DNA of 64,000 nucleotides, from assembly GCF_028583425.1 (NCBI RefSeq), contig NC_072794.1, positions 23,495,232 through 23,559,231 on the forward strand. The letters run 5' to 3'. Both the position numbers and the translations under genes were made by a program. This DNA comes from Eublepharis macularius (lineage: Eukaryota; Chordata; Lepidosauria; Squamata; Eublepharidae). Positions 46,801-55,318 of this stretch are shown here, in pieces. Under the pieces are notes generated by a model. That model worked only from the letters and a program-made list of their open reading frames with translations. It did not search any database and had not been told where the DNA came from. Every line of letters begins with the position of its first letter. The stretch's first letter is position 1.

Positions 46801-49573
46801 TCCCAGGTATGTGAAGGAAAAAATGTTCAGAAAGCACCAGGTTGATATATTCTGATGGCCGTCTCTATTTGGCTTCTTCCTTCAACCATCTCATTTAGCT
46901 GATAGGATAGCCAATAAGAGTATTCATCTCAGCAGAACCTTTAAAACTGGATTTCTTTTTATTAGAGGAAACATATTTCCCAAATTCAGGAATGAGCATT
47001 TCACAATGTTTTACACCATGCACGGCTACGTTTCCTCGTTCCAAGACTCCTTATGCTCACCTGTGAATATATAAATCTGCCTCGCTTACTCACACCTTTC
47101 CCTGCTGAAATATTTGCTCATCGCACCTCACCCTATAATTCAAAGTTCTTTAACCCCTCAAATATTAACTTCAGAATAAAGAACACAAACATAATTGCAA
47201 AAGTGTCAGATCTGTATACAATTTATTGGGCAAAAAAAAATTCCTCTGTATGCTCAAAGCAGGGCTTTTAATAATAATAAAAAAACTCTGTCTTACTTTT
47301 GGAACAGATTACAACAGGCCTGCAAAAGGGGTTCTCGTACGATAACAAGCCAAACCTTGCCACTTTATAAGCAGCAAGAGCAAGATATAAATACATCATG
47401 GAAGACTGAATGAGGCCTCTGAAGGTTGAATCTGCTTTCAGTTCTTCTTGCCATCTATTAGCAGGCCAGTTGTTTACTTTGTCCACTGGTCTTGTTACAT
47501 TATCTTCACTTGATTTGATTTTAGTAGGACAACATCTTATTTAAAAAGTCCAGCCCCCTCCCCTCCCAACCATCGTCTATTTCCTCTTGGCACAAACCCT
47601 ACTGAAGACGTGACAACGGGGAACTCACTCTATCATGGAGGAAGACAAGAGCTTGCAAAACATCATAGATTCCAGCACATATCTCGGAAGAAGAGAGGTT
47701 CTCCAGGACCTTCTCCACTGGCTGCACACGGTCTGTAACCAAATGGATTCCATCGATTTCCACAGTGCAAGAAAGGAAGCGCAGGAGGCAAGGGTGGCGT
47801 AATGTCTTCAGGTGCTTTAAAAATTGCAAATTAAAAAAAACCCCATTCATTATGAGGTATCTACTACATATCACACACATCCAACAGTGAAAAGGGCCAG
47901 GTTTTCCGCAAACCTTCGTGACATGACCTGTTAGCTACGTAAGTTGAATATTCCTTTTATCTGAGTGCTTTGGATGAAATTAATTTTAGCCCTCCTATGG
48001 CAGCTCCACTCGGCTGGACAAGATCTGCTAAGGATCCCACCTTGCAGGGAAGTGAAGAGAGCTACTGCTGATTCCAGATCCTTTTCATTGGTGGCCCCAT
48101 CTGGAGGAACGGCTTGCCAGCTGAGATCAGGAAACCACTCAGTCCACTGGTTTTTAGATAACCCAGAGATACTCAGGCAACAATCCTTATGAATATCTGA
48201 ACTTCTGCTACTTTCTCCAATGCAGTTTTGGCAACAGGAATCTCTTTTGTTGCTATTTGTATGGTATTTATTGAGGATGTTTTTATTATGGTTTTTAACT
48301 GATTGTGCAACCTACCCTCAGTCTCTCAGGGAGAAGACAGACAAGCAATATTGTAAGACTAATAAAGGATCAAATAAGATAGTCTCCTTCCTCCACCCCA
48401 AGTCAGGCTTCCTATCAACATATCCAAACCAGGTTTTAGCCTCATGTCTCAAACAACCCCCAAACAGAAAAATTCTAACAATCTATAGTCCTAATTTCCA
48501 TCACAGATGTAGAGGAGACTGAAGCCAAAGTCAGACCATTCTTTAAAGTTCTCCAAATCTCCCGTAATTGAGGAACCAGCTCTTATCATCTCCATGAACT
48601 ATTTCATCTCCAGTTTTAAATATCCTATTTCCTAGGGCTTGTACAAACCACTTATGGCCCTAATATCATGAATGTGGACTTGGAGAACAGAATCTGCAAG
48701 TCTGCCAAAATACAGCAATTTTGCCAAATTAAAAAGAGTCCAGTAGCACCTTTAAGACTAACCAACTTTACTGTAGCATAAGCTTTCAAGAATCACAGTC
48801 CTCTTCATCAGATGCGTCATCTGACGAAGAGAACTGTGATTCTCGAAAGCTTATGCTACAGTAAAGTTGATTAGTCTTAAAGGTGGTACTGGACTCTTTT
48901 CGATTTTGCTACTACAGACTAACACGGTAAGTTTCTGAGAATTTTCATAGGCGTCTACTTGTTTTCTGCAAAAGCAATTTCATATCAGCTCTTTTTTCTT
49001 TATTTTTTTCATAGCTGTTTTTTCTTACTCCTTTGCTTTCGCATAAGAACACTGAGAAATTTTCTTCATTCATTATGTTTCATGCTTATATACCAAAGAT
49101 GACAGCGTATGAGTAGTCTGCTCCGATCACACATTTTTTCCTAAAAGGGTATTCAATAGTTAAAAGTGATGTATAGTCCACAGCACTTTTTCAGCAGAGC
49201 TCATGTTTGGCGTTGATGTGGAAAATGAACAGACTGGTGCTGAAGTTGATAGCATCAGGTACTACCTGCCTTTTCTTTTGGCTCAAGAGGGGAAAGCAGT
49301 GCTAGGGAGAAACAAGAGGCCTGGGTCATTCCCAGCCATTTCTGAAGTATCCCCAGGAAGCTATTATAATTCCAGGGGATAAGATTTCCACAATAAAACA
49401 CAATATACCTTGGCAGCTTTGTTAACGTTGTCTTCGTTCTCACTCTTGTACACAAACACGGAAGCAAGTTTGCCACGCTGAAGCACTGCTGGGTAAATGT
49501 TGACTCCGGAGGGCAACGTAAATGGTGGCTCTTCCAGTGCATCACGCTTTAAAGTGCTGTTCTCCGAGCCCAT
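25770..49573 (-). CDS. SCYL3: SCYL3 (PACE-1), SCY1-like pseudokinase 3, complete coding sequence in 13 exons
   Basis: Exons in transcript order: 49409-49595 (ATG at 49573), 47629-47814, 46325-46438, 43425-43481, 39674-39776, 38657-38768, 37489-37566, 36195-36334, 34818-35005, 33810-33981, 28654-28815, 27079-27800, 25770-25832. All phases join, giving 754 codons with the stop (human about 742 aa). The start MGSENS carries Gly2, a myristoylation site in this family. The kinase-like domain is degenerate: VFVYK at the lysine strand, [12 protein letters not shown] in place of an HRD loop, and LGGME in place of DFG, so it is a pseudokinase. HEAT-type helices follow ([40 protein letters not shown]). 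The acidic tail has [28 protein letters not shown] and a Trp/Glu-rich end. In the family the tail binds ezrin, and the protein sits at the Golgi and lamellipodia. No disabling change was seen. Confidence 0.95.
25965..26080 (-). repeat. Decayed hammerhead-repeat family copy
   Basis: The reverse complement has cttccgatgaagtcagctct, then ggttatgctggaataaataaa and actttccaagtgccagcaaa: the same order as the units at 11223 (CTGATGAAG, stem, cttatgct, ATAAA, aaggtgc). Confidence 0.55.
26081..27078 (-). other. SCYL3 last intron remainder
   Basis: No further element identified. Confidence 0.35.
27079..27800 (-). CDS. SCYL3: SCYL3 large penultimate coding exon
   Basis: This 722-bp exon encodes most of the disordered C-terminal region. 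Conserved islands are [33 protein letters not shown] and [20 protein letters not shown], then [13 protein letters not shown] before the gtgagg donor. Acceptor cttccacag. The region between the islands is rich in Ser, Asn and charged residues and has little similarity to human. Confidence 0.93.
28035..28500 (-). mobile_element. L2/CR1-like LINE 3' end
   Basis: Antisense on the plus strand: ctgcctttctcactgagact, catccaataaacaatacaat, then aggccattccataagttttg. Parallels 12225-12470. Confidence 0.65.
28654..28815 (-). CDS. SCYL3: SCYL3 variable linker exon
   Basis: The exon reads [20 protein letters not shown] and so on to DSHAALKK. It joins exon 33810-33981 (ending LSPE, phase 1) to exon 27079-27800 (beginning GGQDSLL). 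It corresponds to the human segment after LSLEDSP, which is poorly conserved, so the assignment rests on the splice borders and phase more than on similarity. It lies between two LINE fragments (28035-28500 and 29180-30154). Confidence 0.8.
29180..30154 (-). mobile_element. L2-type LINE ORF2 C-terminal fragment
   Basis: Minus-strand translation near 29500-29200 gives [13 protein letters not shown] and then [20 protein letters not shown]. Upstream DNA reads as the region before it (ttacagtaatct-like cattataataatctgccctg, agctatgaacctg, actgagctgcagtttattgg). Interrupted frame. At 30154 it is cut by a hAT-like element. Confidence 0.75.
30155..31000. mobile_element. hAT-like non-autonomous element, family A
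   Basis: Starts TAGGGAAAATCCAGAT and ends ATTGCACATCCCTA, with near-identical 8-bp flanks gccattac (30147-30154) and gccatcac (31001-31008). The interior shares gggttcaattctatg-type and gagaaagcccaacagaacca segments with 40288-41072. Confidence 0.8.
31001..32973 (-). other. SCYL3 intron, nothing identified
   Basis: No conserved exon or repeat recognised apart from possible LINE remnants just after 31008. Confidence 0.35.
32974..33490 (-). mobile_element. CR1 LINE 3' fragment
   Basis: Antisense CR1 text on the plus strand: aacataagaagagccctgct at the 3' terminus, then ctggtggccatcaca, aagaagtatttcctttttat, cattttataaacctctatca and ggaaaggtgctccagcccct. A classic amniote CR1 3' end. It lies in the SCYL3 intron between 33809 and 28816. 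Confidence 0.9.
34085..34285 (+). mobile_element. tRNA-derived SINE (diverged)
   Basis: gaagacccaggtttgaatct (B box) is followed by gatgaccttgggtcactcac and the tail gtaagccacttcagctcccc. The body layout is that of the other SINEs but strongly diverged. Confidence 0.65.
35578..35815 (-). mobile_element. tRNA-derived SINE, antisense
   Basis: tacttcatttatacaccacc, then caatgggtacccaaagtggc and ggggatttgaacctgagtct, ending atcatgctggctttc. Confidence 0.8.
36335..37488 (-). other. SCYL3 intron, nothing identified
   Basis: No recognisable element. Confidence 0.35.
37567..38656 (-). other. SCYL3 intron, nothing identified
   Basis: No recognisable element. Confidence 0.35.
38769..39673 (-). other. 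SCYL3 intron, nothing identified
   Basis: No recognisable element. Confidence 0.35.
40288..41072. mobile_element. hAT-like non-autonomous element, family A, with a nested SINE
   Basis: Flanks gtcctatc (40280-40287) and gtccaatc (41073-41080) differ at one base. The right end is cacacacccctagtcc. The interior shares ccaattctatggacc, caatcatcggcc and agaaagcccaataaaaccag with the copy at 30155. A SINE sits at 40754-40986. Confidence 0.65.
40754..40986 (+). mobile_element. tRNA-derived SINE
   Basis: gagctgctgtagcacagtgg (A box region), actggttcaaatttc (B box), cttgggtaagccactc, tail tatataagcgcagtt and ATT repeats. Different tRNA head from the 13469 family, similar tail. Confidence 0.8.
41585..41780 (-). 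mobile_element. Penelope-like repeat with hammerhead-like core
   Basis: Minus strand: CTGAGGA (41646-41640), stem region GGCCC/GGGCT and GAAA (41626-41623), then cgtttgttcttg. This is the diagnostic core order of hammerheads carried by Penelope-like elements. Edges unclear. Confidence 0.6.
41781..43424 (-). other. SCYL3 intron, nothing identified
   Basis: Only a G run at about 42464-42480 stands out. Confidence 0.35.
44150..45400. repeat. Cluster of AACCATGGTT-type repeats
   Basis: Several short copies: ataaaccatggtttgggg (44203), gggttaactatgatttgc (44318), ctaacaaactgtagcttg (45270), ctaaactatggtttggt (45361). Shared motifs with 7240-7390. Confidence 0.4.
45401..46324 (-). other. SCYL3 intron, nothing identified
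   Basis: A 160-codon + strand open frame lies here but shows no family features. Confidence 0.35.
46439..47628 (-). other. SCYL3 intron, nothing identified
   Basis: No recognisable element. Confidence 0.35.
47990..48320 (+). mobile_element. L2-type LINE, ORF2 end and 3' UTR
   Basis: Plus-strand translation [20 protein letters not shown] and RSFSLVAP matches the L2 C-terminal block (ADLLRIPPYREVKR..AFSVVAPTLWN type). A TTTTAA-rich tail follows. Confidence 0.75.
48732..48935. repeat. Second head-to-head pair of hammerhead-bearing repeats
   Basis: The arms at about 48732-48814 and 48819-48901 are inverted copies with about five differences. The right unit continues to gactaacacgg (about 48926) and the left does not. 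The units match those at 11112-11363. Confidence 0.85.
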
Positions 49574-49595
49574 TACCTTGTACACTCAAGCTGTT
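49409..49595 (-). CDS. SCYL3: SCYL3 exon with start codon
   Basis: The acceptor after cccttgcag is at 49595. A short 5' UTR precedes ATG at 49573-49571, which has G at -3 and G at +4, a good initiation context. The reading is [20 protein letters not shown] and onward to NKAAK, ending at the gtatat donor. I chose this ATG over the in-frame upstream ATG ([10 protein letters not shown]) because the latter lies in the stretch before MGSENS, the family N-terminus, and would remove the myristoylation glycine. Confidence 0.93.
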
Positions 49596-51575
49596 CTGCA
49601 AGGGCTTTTTTTCCCTAGTGTCAAAAGAGGCTTTAAAGAGAAATTATTTAAAATTTTATTTAATGCATGTGTAAGGCCAACCTTCCTCGCAGATAATTGG
49701 GGGCACAAGATTGCTAAGAGCAATAAAACCAGCATAACATATTCTAACACCAAAGTTAAAGCAACCAGCACAAAACTAATAGTAACATCCTACAGAGACC
49801 ATTGTCCTTCAAAGACACACCCCACAAAAAACACTCATCTTGAAGAGCCAAAGTATCTTCTAAAAAGATGTTTTACAAGCTCTCCAGAACTACCAAAGAG
49901 ACGTACATCTTCTAATTTTCCCTAGGAAACCAAAAACATCCAAGCGGCCACAGAAAAAGCCCATGAACAGGCAGAAACAGAATGTTCCCATGTGAAGGTT
50001 TGAACATCCGGAAGGTACTGCTGTGCTAAGCTAAACTGCTTCAAATTAGGCCAACAGCTTTCATTTGAAATTCCTCACAATGTCCTCACTACAAGCATGG
50101 AGGAAAACACAATAATCTCATATACGTGAATCTGGATTTTGTGCTGACACATGGGGAGATTAAGGTTCTTGGGGCAAAAGGTTCAAAGTCCAGTTAGCGT
50201 CTTGAGCTTGCACTTGTCAAAGTTCAAACTGAATCACATGCTTTTAAGAGTTGTGGGTGCAAGTACACCCACTGTGCGCTGCAAGTACACATGGACAGGT
50301 TCATCTTTAGTATAGGTTCTGCTTTTTCATAGCCTCAGGAAGCAGAAATCTGGTTGTACCTACAGCATGATCTGTGATGAGAAATGGCAGTCCATTGCTT
50401 AGAAAAGAGCACTGCTTGTGAACAGGTTAAAGGAGCATATGTACCCTGGATTTCTCAATGTATGCCCCAGCTATAAACCATGAAATAAACTGGAACACTT
50501 GAAAAACCTCAACACAGATGACAAAAGAGCTGAAAACTGGGTCGATAAGAAAATCTTTATTCGAAACCATTTGGTAGACTATATTATGGCTGATGAACTC
50601 TCTGATGTTTATTTGCTTTTCAAAGCAACCTGTGTAATCCTTTGTGGATTTGTCTCTTGAGCTTAATGCTGAAATTTCCCTCTATCCCTATAGGCTGCAC
50701 AAGTTCATCCTTTCTTCTTGGCTTAGAAGACAACAGAAGCAGCTCTCTATTGGGTTCAAGACATTTATGTGTCCGCCTCTTGCCATCAGTGCGACTGTGG
50801 TGTGCTTCAGGCATTTAACAGGCTGTTTTTCTTTTCCACTAGTCCGTATGAAAGTCCTGATAAAAATGGGAAACTTTTCTGGATAAGGCCCTGATGTCTG
50901 CCTACCACCACCACCACCACCACCACCTATTCAGAAAGCAGCAGATGTTTTAGATTTCACCTGCATAGTCATGAAAGCTACTAGCCTCTACAAAATATAG
51001 CAAATCCAAGATGCTAACAAATCCTTTTTACCCAAAGAAAACATTATAGAGATACAATCAGGCAATGAGATTTTTTAATGTCTGAATGCAAGAATAAATA
51101 TTTTCCTCTTTATTAGCAGAATTTAAGGCACAGAAATAGACATATCTTTAATCAGTTGTTTCTGCAAGACACCACTTGGACACACCGTGAAGACATCCTT
51201 CAAAGAGATGGCCCGACAACCAGAAAGACCTTCCCCCAAGTGACAGTTCTGGAGTCTCAGTTCTGCACTTCATTACCTGACCCAGCTTCTAGGGATGTCG
51301 CAAATTACCACACACACACATCAAGCAACCAACCAACCAAGGGAGCACCTTAAAGGCTTATTGTTACACATATTTTACAAATTAAAGCCCACTTCCATCA
51401 AATGCATGAAGGGCTGCATTACAGATGTAATGTACACACATAGGAAGATGGGGGAAACATCATAAACCCCATCACCATGGAATCAAAGCAGGAGCAGCAC
51501 AAATGCCACAGAGCTTCTGCTGCCTTCATGACATTCTGGCATATCACCCACTCAATACGTGCATTATTACTAAAA
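49596..51575 (-). other. SCYL3 first intron, nothing identified
   Basis: Only an (ACC)n run at about 50899-50925 was recognised. Confidence 0.35.
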
Positions 51576-51577
51576 AC

Positions 51578-51775
51578 GTATCAAAAGCCCTGCTGGATCA
51601 CAACAATAGTTCATTCAGTCCAGCATCCCATTTCACCAACAGCCAGGCTGAAAAGATGCTCTCAGGACTACAAGGACAAAACAAGGCCAAAGCCCCCTAC
51701 ATTTTTGCCAGCCCCTCCACAAGTATTTAGGGAGTTACTGCTTCTGTACACAGAGGCCGCTTTTAGTCATCATGG
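51578..51775 (-). mobile_element. CR1 LINE 3' terminal fragment
   Basis: Antisense CR1 terminus: aaaagccctgctggatcaca, gttcattcagtccagcatcc, tcatcatggctaataaaagc. Confidence 0.75.
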
Positions 51776-52010
51776 CTAATAAAAGCTACCAACTGCAAAA
51801 ATAAAAACAAAGACAGAGGATCATAAATGCCAAAAGAATAAGTCTCAACCCAAAGCAGCCATGCTCGGAATATTTCACCAAGCTCTTTTCCAAAGGTAGG
51901 CTTAAACAACTTTGGGGAGAGCCGAAAGAGCAGCATGTGCATGTATACAATGTATTTATAATATAATATAGCTATAATATGTATGCATATAACAGCAGAA
52001 CACCTATAAC

Positions 52011-52226
52011 TAGGGCTGCCAGCTCCAGGTTGGGAAATTCCTGGAGATTGGGGTGGAGCCTGGAGATGGTGCGATTTAGCAAGAGGAGAGACCACAGCAG
52101 GGTATAATGCCATAGAGCTCACCATCCAAAGCAGCCATTTTCTCCAGGGGAACTAATCTCTGCAGTCTGGAGATCAGTTGTAATTCCAGAGTATCTCCAG
52201 CCATGACCTGGAGGTTGGTAACTCTA
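52011..52226. mobile_element. 216-bp hAT-like MITE, family B
   Basis: Ends TAGGGCTGCCAG and GTTGGTAACTCTA. Perfect 8-bp flanks cctataac at 52003-52010 and 52227-52234. The interior includes gcagccattttctccagggg. Confidence 0.9.
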
Positions 52227-52250
52227 CCTATAACACGTTTGTGTTTGTAT

Positions 52251-52462
52251 TACCAGCATGAAGTTAGGAAATACGTGGAGATTTGGGGGAGGTGGAGCCT
52301 GGGGAGGGCGGGATTTGGGGAGGGACTGGAGCTCAGCCAGTTATAATGCCATAGAGTCCACCCTTCAAAGCAGCCATTTTCTCCAGGGGAACTGATACCT
52401 GTGGACTAGAGATCAGTTATAATTCCGTGTCTCCCGGTGTTACCTGGAAATTGGCAACCCTA
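52251..52462. mobile_element. hAT-like MITE, family B, diverged copy
   Basis: Same order as 52011-52226 (ggagatttgggggaggtgga, ataatgccatagagtcca, gcagccattttctccagggg), ending ttggcaaccctat. Its left end is worn and no target duplication is clear. Confidence 0.8.
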
Positions 52463-52579
52463 TATTAAACCATCTCATTTAGACAGCCTGCCCACAGAAT
52501 CATTCTTGTTCCGGCTTCAAAAAAACCCCCGCCGGAATTTGCATGGCCACGCCCCCTAGTGGGCTATGATTTGCATGCT

Positions 52580-53050
52580 CATTTGCATGTGGCCGTGACT
52601 TTCGCTTGAACCCCCTTGCCTCTCGCGGACGCGCTTCTTCGGCCTTCGAACGCGATGTGGTTCATTGACAGAAGCCGAAGGGGACAGCGGTCAGCCGCCG
52701 GACAACCGCCCGCGACAGGAAGAGGGAGCGGGCCTTGGGTTACCCTGGCTAAGCCAACCTCCCGCTTTGCTCACCTGCTGCCCCACTGAGGGGGATACGA
52801 AGAGGGCTCCCAGCTGCCCTCCGTCTGCCGCTTCCACAACAAACGGGGCGGGGGAGGGCAACTTCCTGCTCTGAGTCACCATAGAGTCTTGCCGAGGCTC
52901 GACAGACTCTTCTGTTCTTCCTTCCGGTAGCATTCCCCGCCATATTGGATAAGGGCAACAGAGGCTGGCAAGGCAGGCGTGTTCCCTGTGCGGTTTAATG
53001 CCGCTACTTTTCTAAACGATGCTAAAGTTGCTTCCCACCTCCCCGCGGAT
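52580..53050 (-). promoter_or_regulatory. SCYL3: GC-rich promoter region of SCYL3
   Basis: A local rise in G+C and CpG (TCTCGCGGACGCGC near 52621, GCCGCCGGAC near 52693) in otherwise AT-rich DNA. On the minus strand, CCAATATGGCGG (52948-52937) resembles a YY1 site of the kind found at the start of TATA-less genes, and ACCGGAAG (52929-52922) is an ETS-type site. No TATA box was seen. The KIFAP3 3' end lies 4.6 kb upstream on the same strand, so this promoter most simply serves SCYL3. Confidence 0.6.
52775..52950 (-). other. SCYL3: Probable SCYL3 non-coding first exon
   Basis: On the minus strand, GC-rich sequence ends in a strong donor (CAG followed by gtgagc, 52774). The SCYL3 start exon has a 5' UTR acceptor at 49595, so an upstream exon is required, and this is the only strong donor in the CpG-rich block. 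The 5' limit is inferred from promoter motifs at about 52920-52950. If correct, the first intron is about 3.2 kb. Confidence 0.6.
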
Positions 53051-53177
53051 TTCATTTTCGGATGGGGGTGTGGCTTAGCGGGGGTGGGGGGAGCATCTGC
53101 TCCTGCAGAAAATCTGTAATTCAATCGCCAGCTCCAGTTGTACGTGGTGGGAAAGATCCTGTGTCCGAGACCCTAAT

Positions 53178-53649
53178 CAGGGCCGGATCGACCGGGGGGG
53201 GGCAGGGGGGGATAGTCTTCCCCCAGCGCCGCCAAAGGAAGGCAAAAGGCAGCACGGGTGGCTGGGAGGCCGCCCGCGCCGTTAGTCTTTCCCCAGGACA
53301 AGTGGCGCGCAGGCAAGCCAGCTACCCCTTGTCCTGGGGAAAGGCAAAAGGCAGCACGGGTGGCTGGGAGGCTGCTTGCACCGTTCGTCTTTTCCCAGGA
53401 CAAGGGGCGCACGGCAAGCCAGCCGCCCCTTGTCCTGCGGGGCAGGTGAACGGCACAGGCAGCCTCCAAGCCACTCGAGCTGCCGCCAGCTCCGCTGCGC
53501 ACTGGGGACAGCCGGCTTGCCGCGGGGCAGGTGTGTGTGTGCCCCAGAGTGATGTCACGGGATTGACATCACGCAGCGCCAGGAGCGCACGTGCGCGTAG
53601 AGCCTAACTACGGTTGCCCTGGGCGCTGGCAACCGTAGATCCGGCCCTG
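53178..53649. mobile_element. 472-bp GC-rich hAT-like element with internal repeats
   Basis: Ends CAGGGCCGGATC and GATCCGGCCCTG. The 8-bp flanks are accctaat (53170-53177) and accctgat (53650-53657). Inside, a roughly 110-bp unit (gcagcacgggtggctgggag, ttcccaggacaag) is repeated, and ccccttgtcctg / caggacaagg segments are inverted. The open frames across it are compositional. Confidence 0.85.
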
Positions 53650-53839
53650 ACCCTGATAGACTTCATTCACCGCAAGGCCACCTCATGTGCTTTGTAAACA
53701 CCTGTCCATTTGCGCAAAGATTTACCTGAGTATTGTTTCTCCTTTAGGTTTGTTTACTGCATTTGTGTTGAGGACTGTTGTTTGTACAGTCTGCACGTAA
53801 GGCTTAAGTGCTTGGAATTTTATGTATAAGATTTCTATC

Positions 53840-54435
53840 TATATGTAATACCTAGAACATATGAAGTAATTTTATTGAGCCACTAGAAAGATCCAAGGAT
53901 TCCAAAAATCAGAATAAATCTAATGCTCACATTGTTAGCGATTGCAAAACTAATTATAGCTTTTAATTGGAAACAAAAATCCACACCAACAATCTCTAAT
54001 TGGCAAGCCCGAATTTGGGACCATTTTATAATGGAAAAACTTTCGGATCAACTTGCTCAAAGAGAAAACCAAAACTATAAATCCTACCTTCTGGAGCAAT
54101 GGTCCTCAATTCTAGATTACTTAACAAAAGATGAAAATATGACAAATGCAAGCAGGAAACATGACCTCTACTATTCCCTAGCATATTTATGATACCGGTT
54201 GGCACATTAATAGGATCATCACTAAGCATTAACCAAACTTGGACAAATTTTAACAGAGCTTTTCCTATATATTTTTGTTACACAACAGCCACTCAAATAA
54301 CTGAATAATGAGTATTGAACCATGTAACAGGAGGTGTACTTTTCTGATTGTTGTATGTAATATACTATGTTGTTAATTGGTTCTTGTTTTAAAAAAATTA
54401 TTGAAAACGCTGAATAAAATACAATTTTTAAAAAA
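53840..54435 (+). mobile_element. L1 LINE 3' end (ORF2 C-terminus plus 3' UTR)
   Basis: Translation of 53923-54192 (LIIAFNWKQKSTPTISNWQA, then MEKLSDQLAQRENQ) matches the L1 ORF2 C-terminal domain (ARLLIA..WK...PTI..W). The copy is 5'-truncated, with AATAAA and a short A tail. The 13-bp target duplication taagatttctatc lies at 53827-53839 and 54436-54448. Confidence 0.85.
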
Positions 54436-54448
54436 TAAGATTTCTATC

Positions 54449-54760
54449 CCACTTTTACCTTGGATGTAAGGCAGTGAACAATTCAGCAACACAGTAGCAA
54501 AGACATGAATAGTAGTCCAATTGAAACACACAGACTACCAATTCAAAAACATTTAGATTTAAAACATGCAAAAATTAAAACATAACAGGTTCAGCAAATT
54601 CACAACCAAACCTGCAGGATTAAAAAACACCAAATGCTCTCTGGAATAAAGTCGAATGAATAAATATGCCATCATCCAACATATTCAGACTGCACATGTG
54701 TAATACATCCAGAGGGTTTCATAAATACTTCCAGTGAGATTAACAAAATTGTATTCTAGT
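54449..54760 (-). mobile_element. LINE 3' UTR-like antisense fragment
   Basis: tcccacttttaccttggatg, cagtgaacaattcagc and AC-rich text typical of antisense LINE 3' ends. Tentative. Confidence 0.35.
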
Positions 54761-55159
54761 ATGACTTTCCACAGGGGCTAGAGCCCAATTTTTCAGATAG
54801 TATGAGTGCAGCATTTTATTCCAGCTGATTCAGAAACTCAATGTCGGACCTCACCATTCACAACTCCAGAGAAAGACTCCAAAATGAAATTGCTGGATTG
54901 GGATTTATTAACAGGTTTCACACTACCTCCCTGCTCTGGGCTGAAGTGGGATTTTTATCTCATTAGAACAGAGATTATCCTAACAAAACCTAGGACTCCC
55001 CACACTTACAGGTGTTTAATAACAAAAAACTAGTGAATGCTATTTTTCTTATTAGATTTGAATTTGACATAATTACATTTCACCCTGTAGCTCCTGAACT
55101 TGATTTTTCATGACCCTGTTGATTTTTTCCTGAATATCAGAGGTCTGCCTAGTAAAAGA

Positions 55160-55318
55160 TCCACACAGTGCATCTGAGAAAGCGGACTCTAGTCAGTGAA
55201 AGCTTATGTTGGATTAAAAATCTTTTAAAGTCTTCGAAGTGTCACAAGAAGAGTAAGAAGATTTTATTCCAGCATAAGATTTTAGGGACTAGAGCCCATT
55301 TCATTAGATACATGCGGT
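55160..55318. repeat. Tail-to-tail pair of hammerhead-family repeats
   Basis: Plus unit: gcatctgagaaagcggactc, gtgaaagcttatgttggatt. Minus unit (reverse complement): ctaatgaaatgggctctagt, atcttatgctggaataaaat. Diverged, and opposite in arrangement to the two head-to-head pairs. Confidence 0.5.

Noticed and set aside
48926-48935. aacacggtaagt, a consensus-like donor, considered as an exon edge
   Set aside because: It is the interrupted end of the repeat on the strand opposite SCYL3, with no exon attached.
53062-53607. 181-codon open frame on the plus strand
   Set aside because: It lies mostly within the GC-rich hAT-like element and is built from its internal repeats; no protein-family features.
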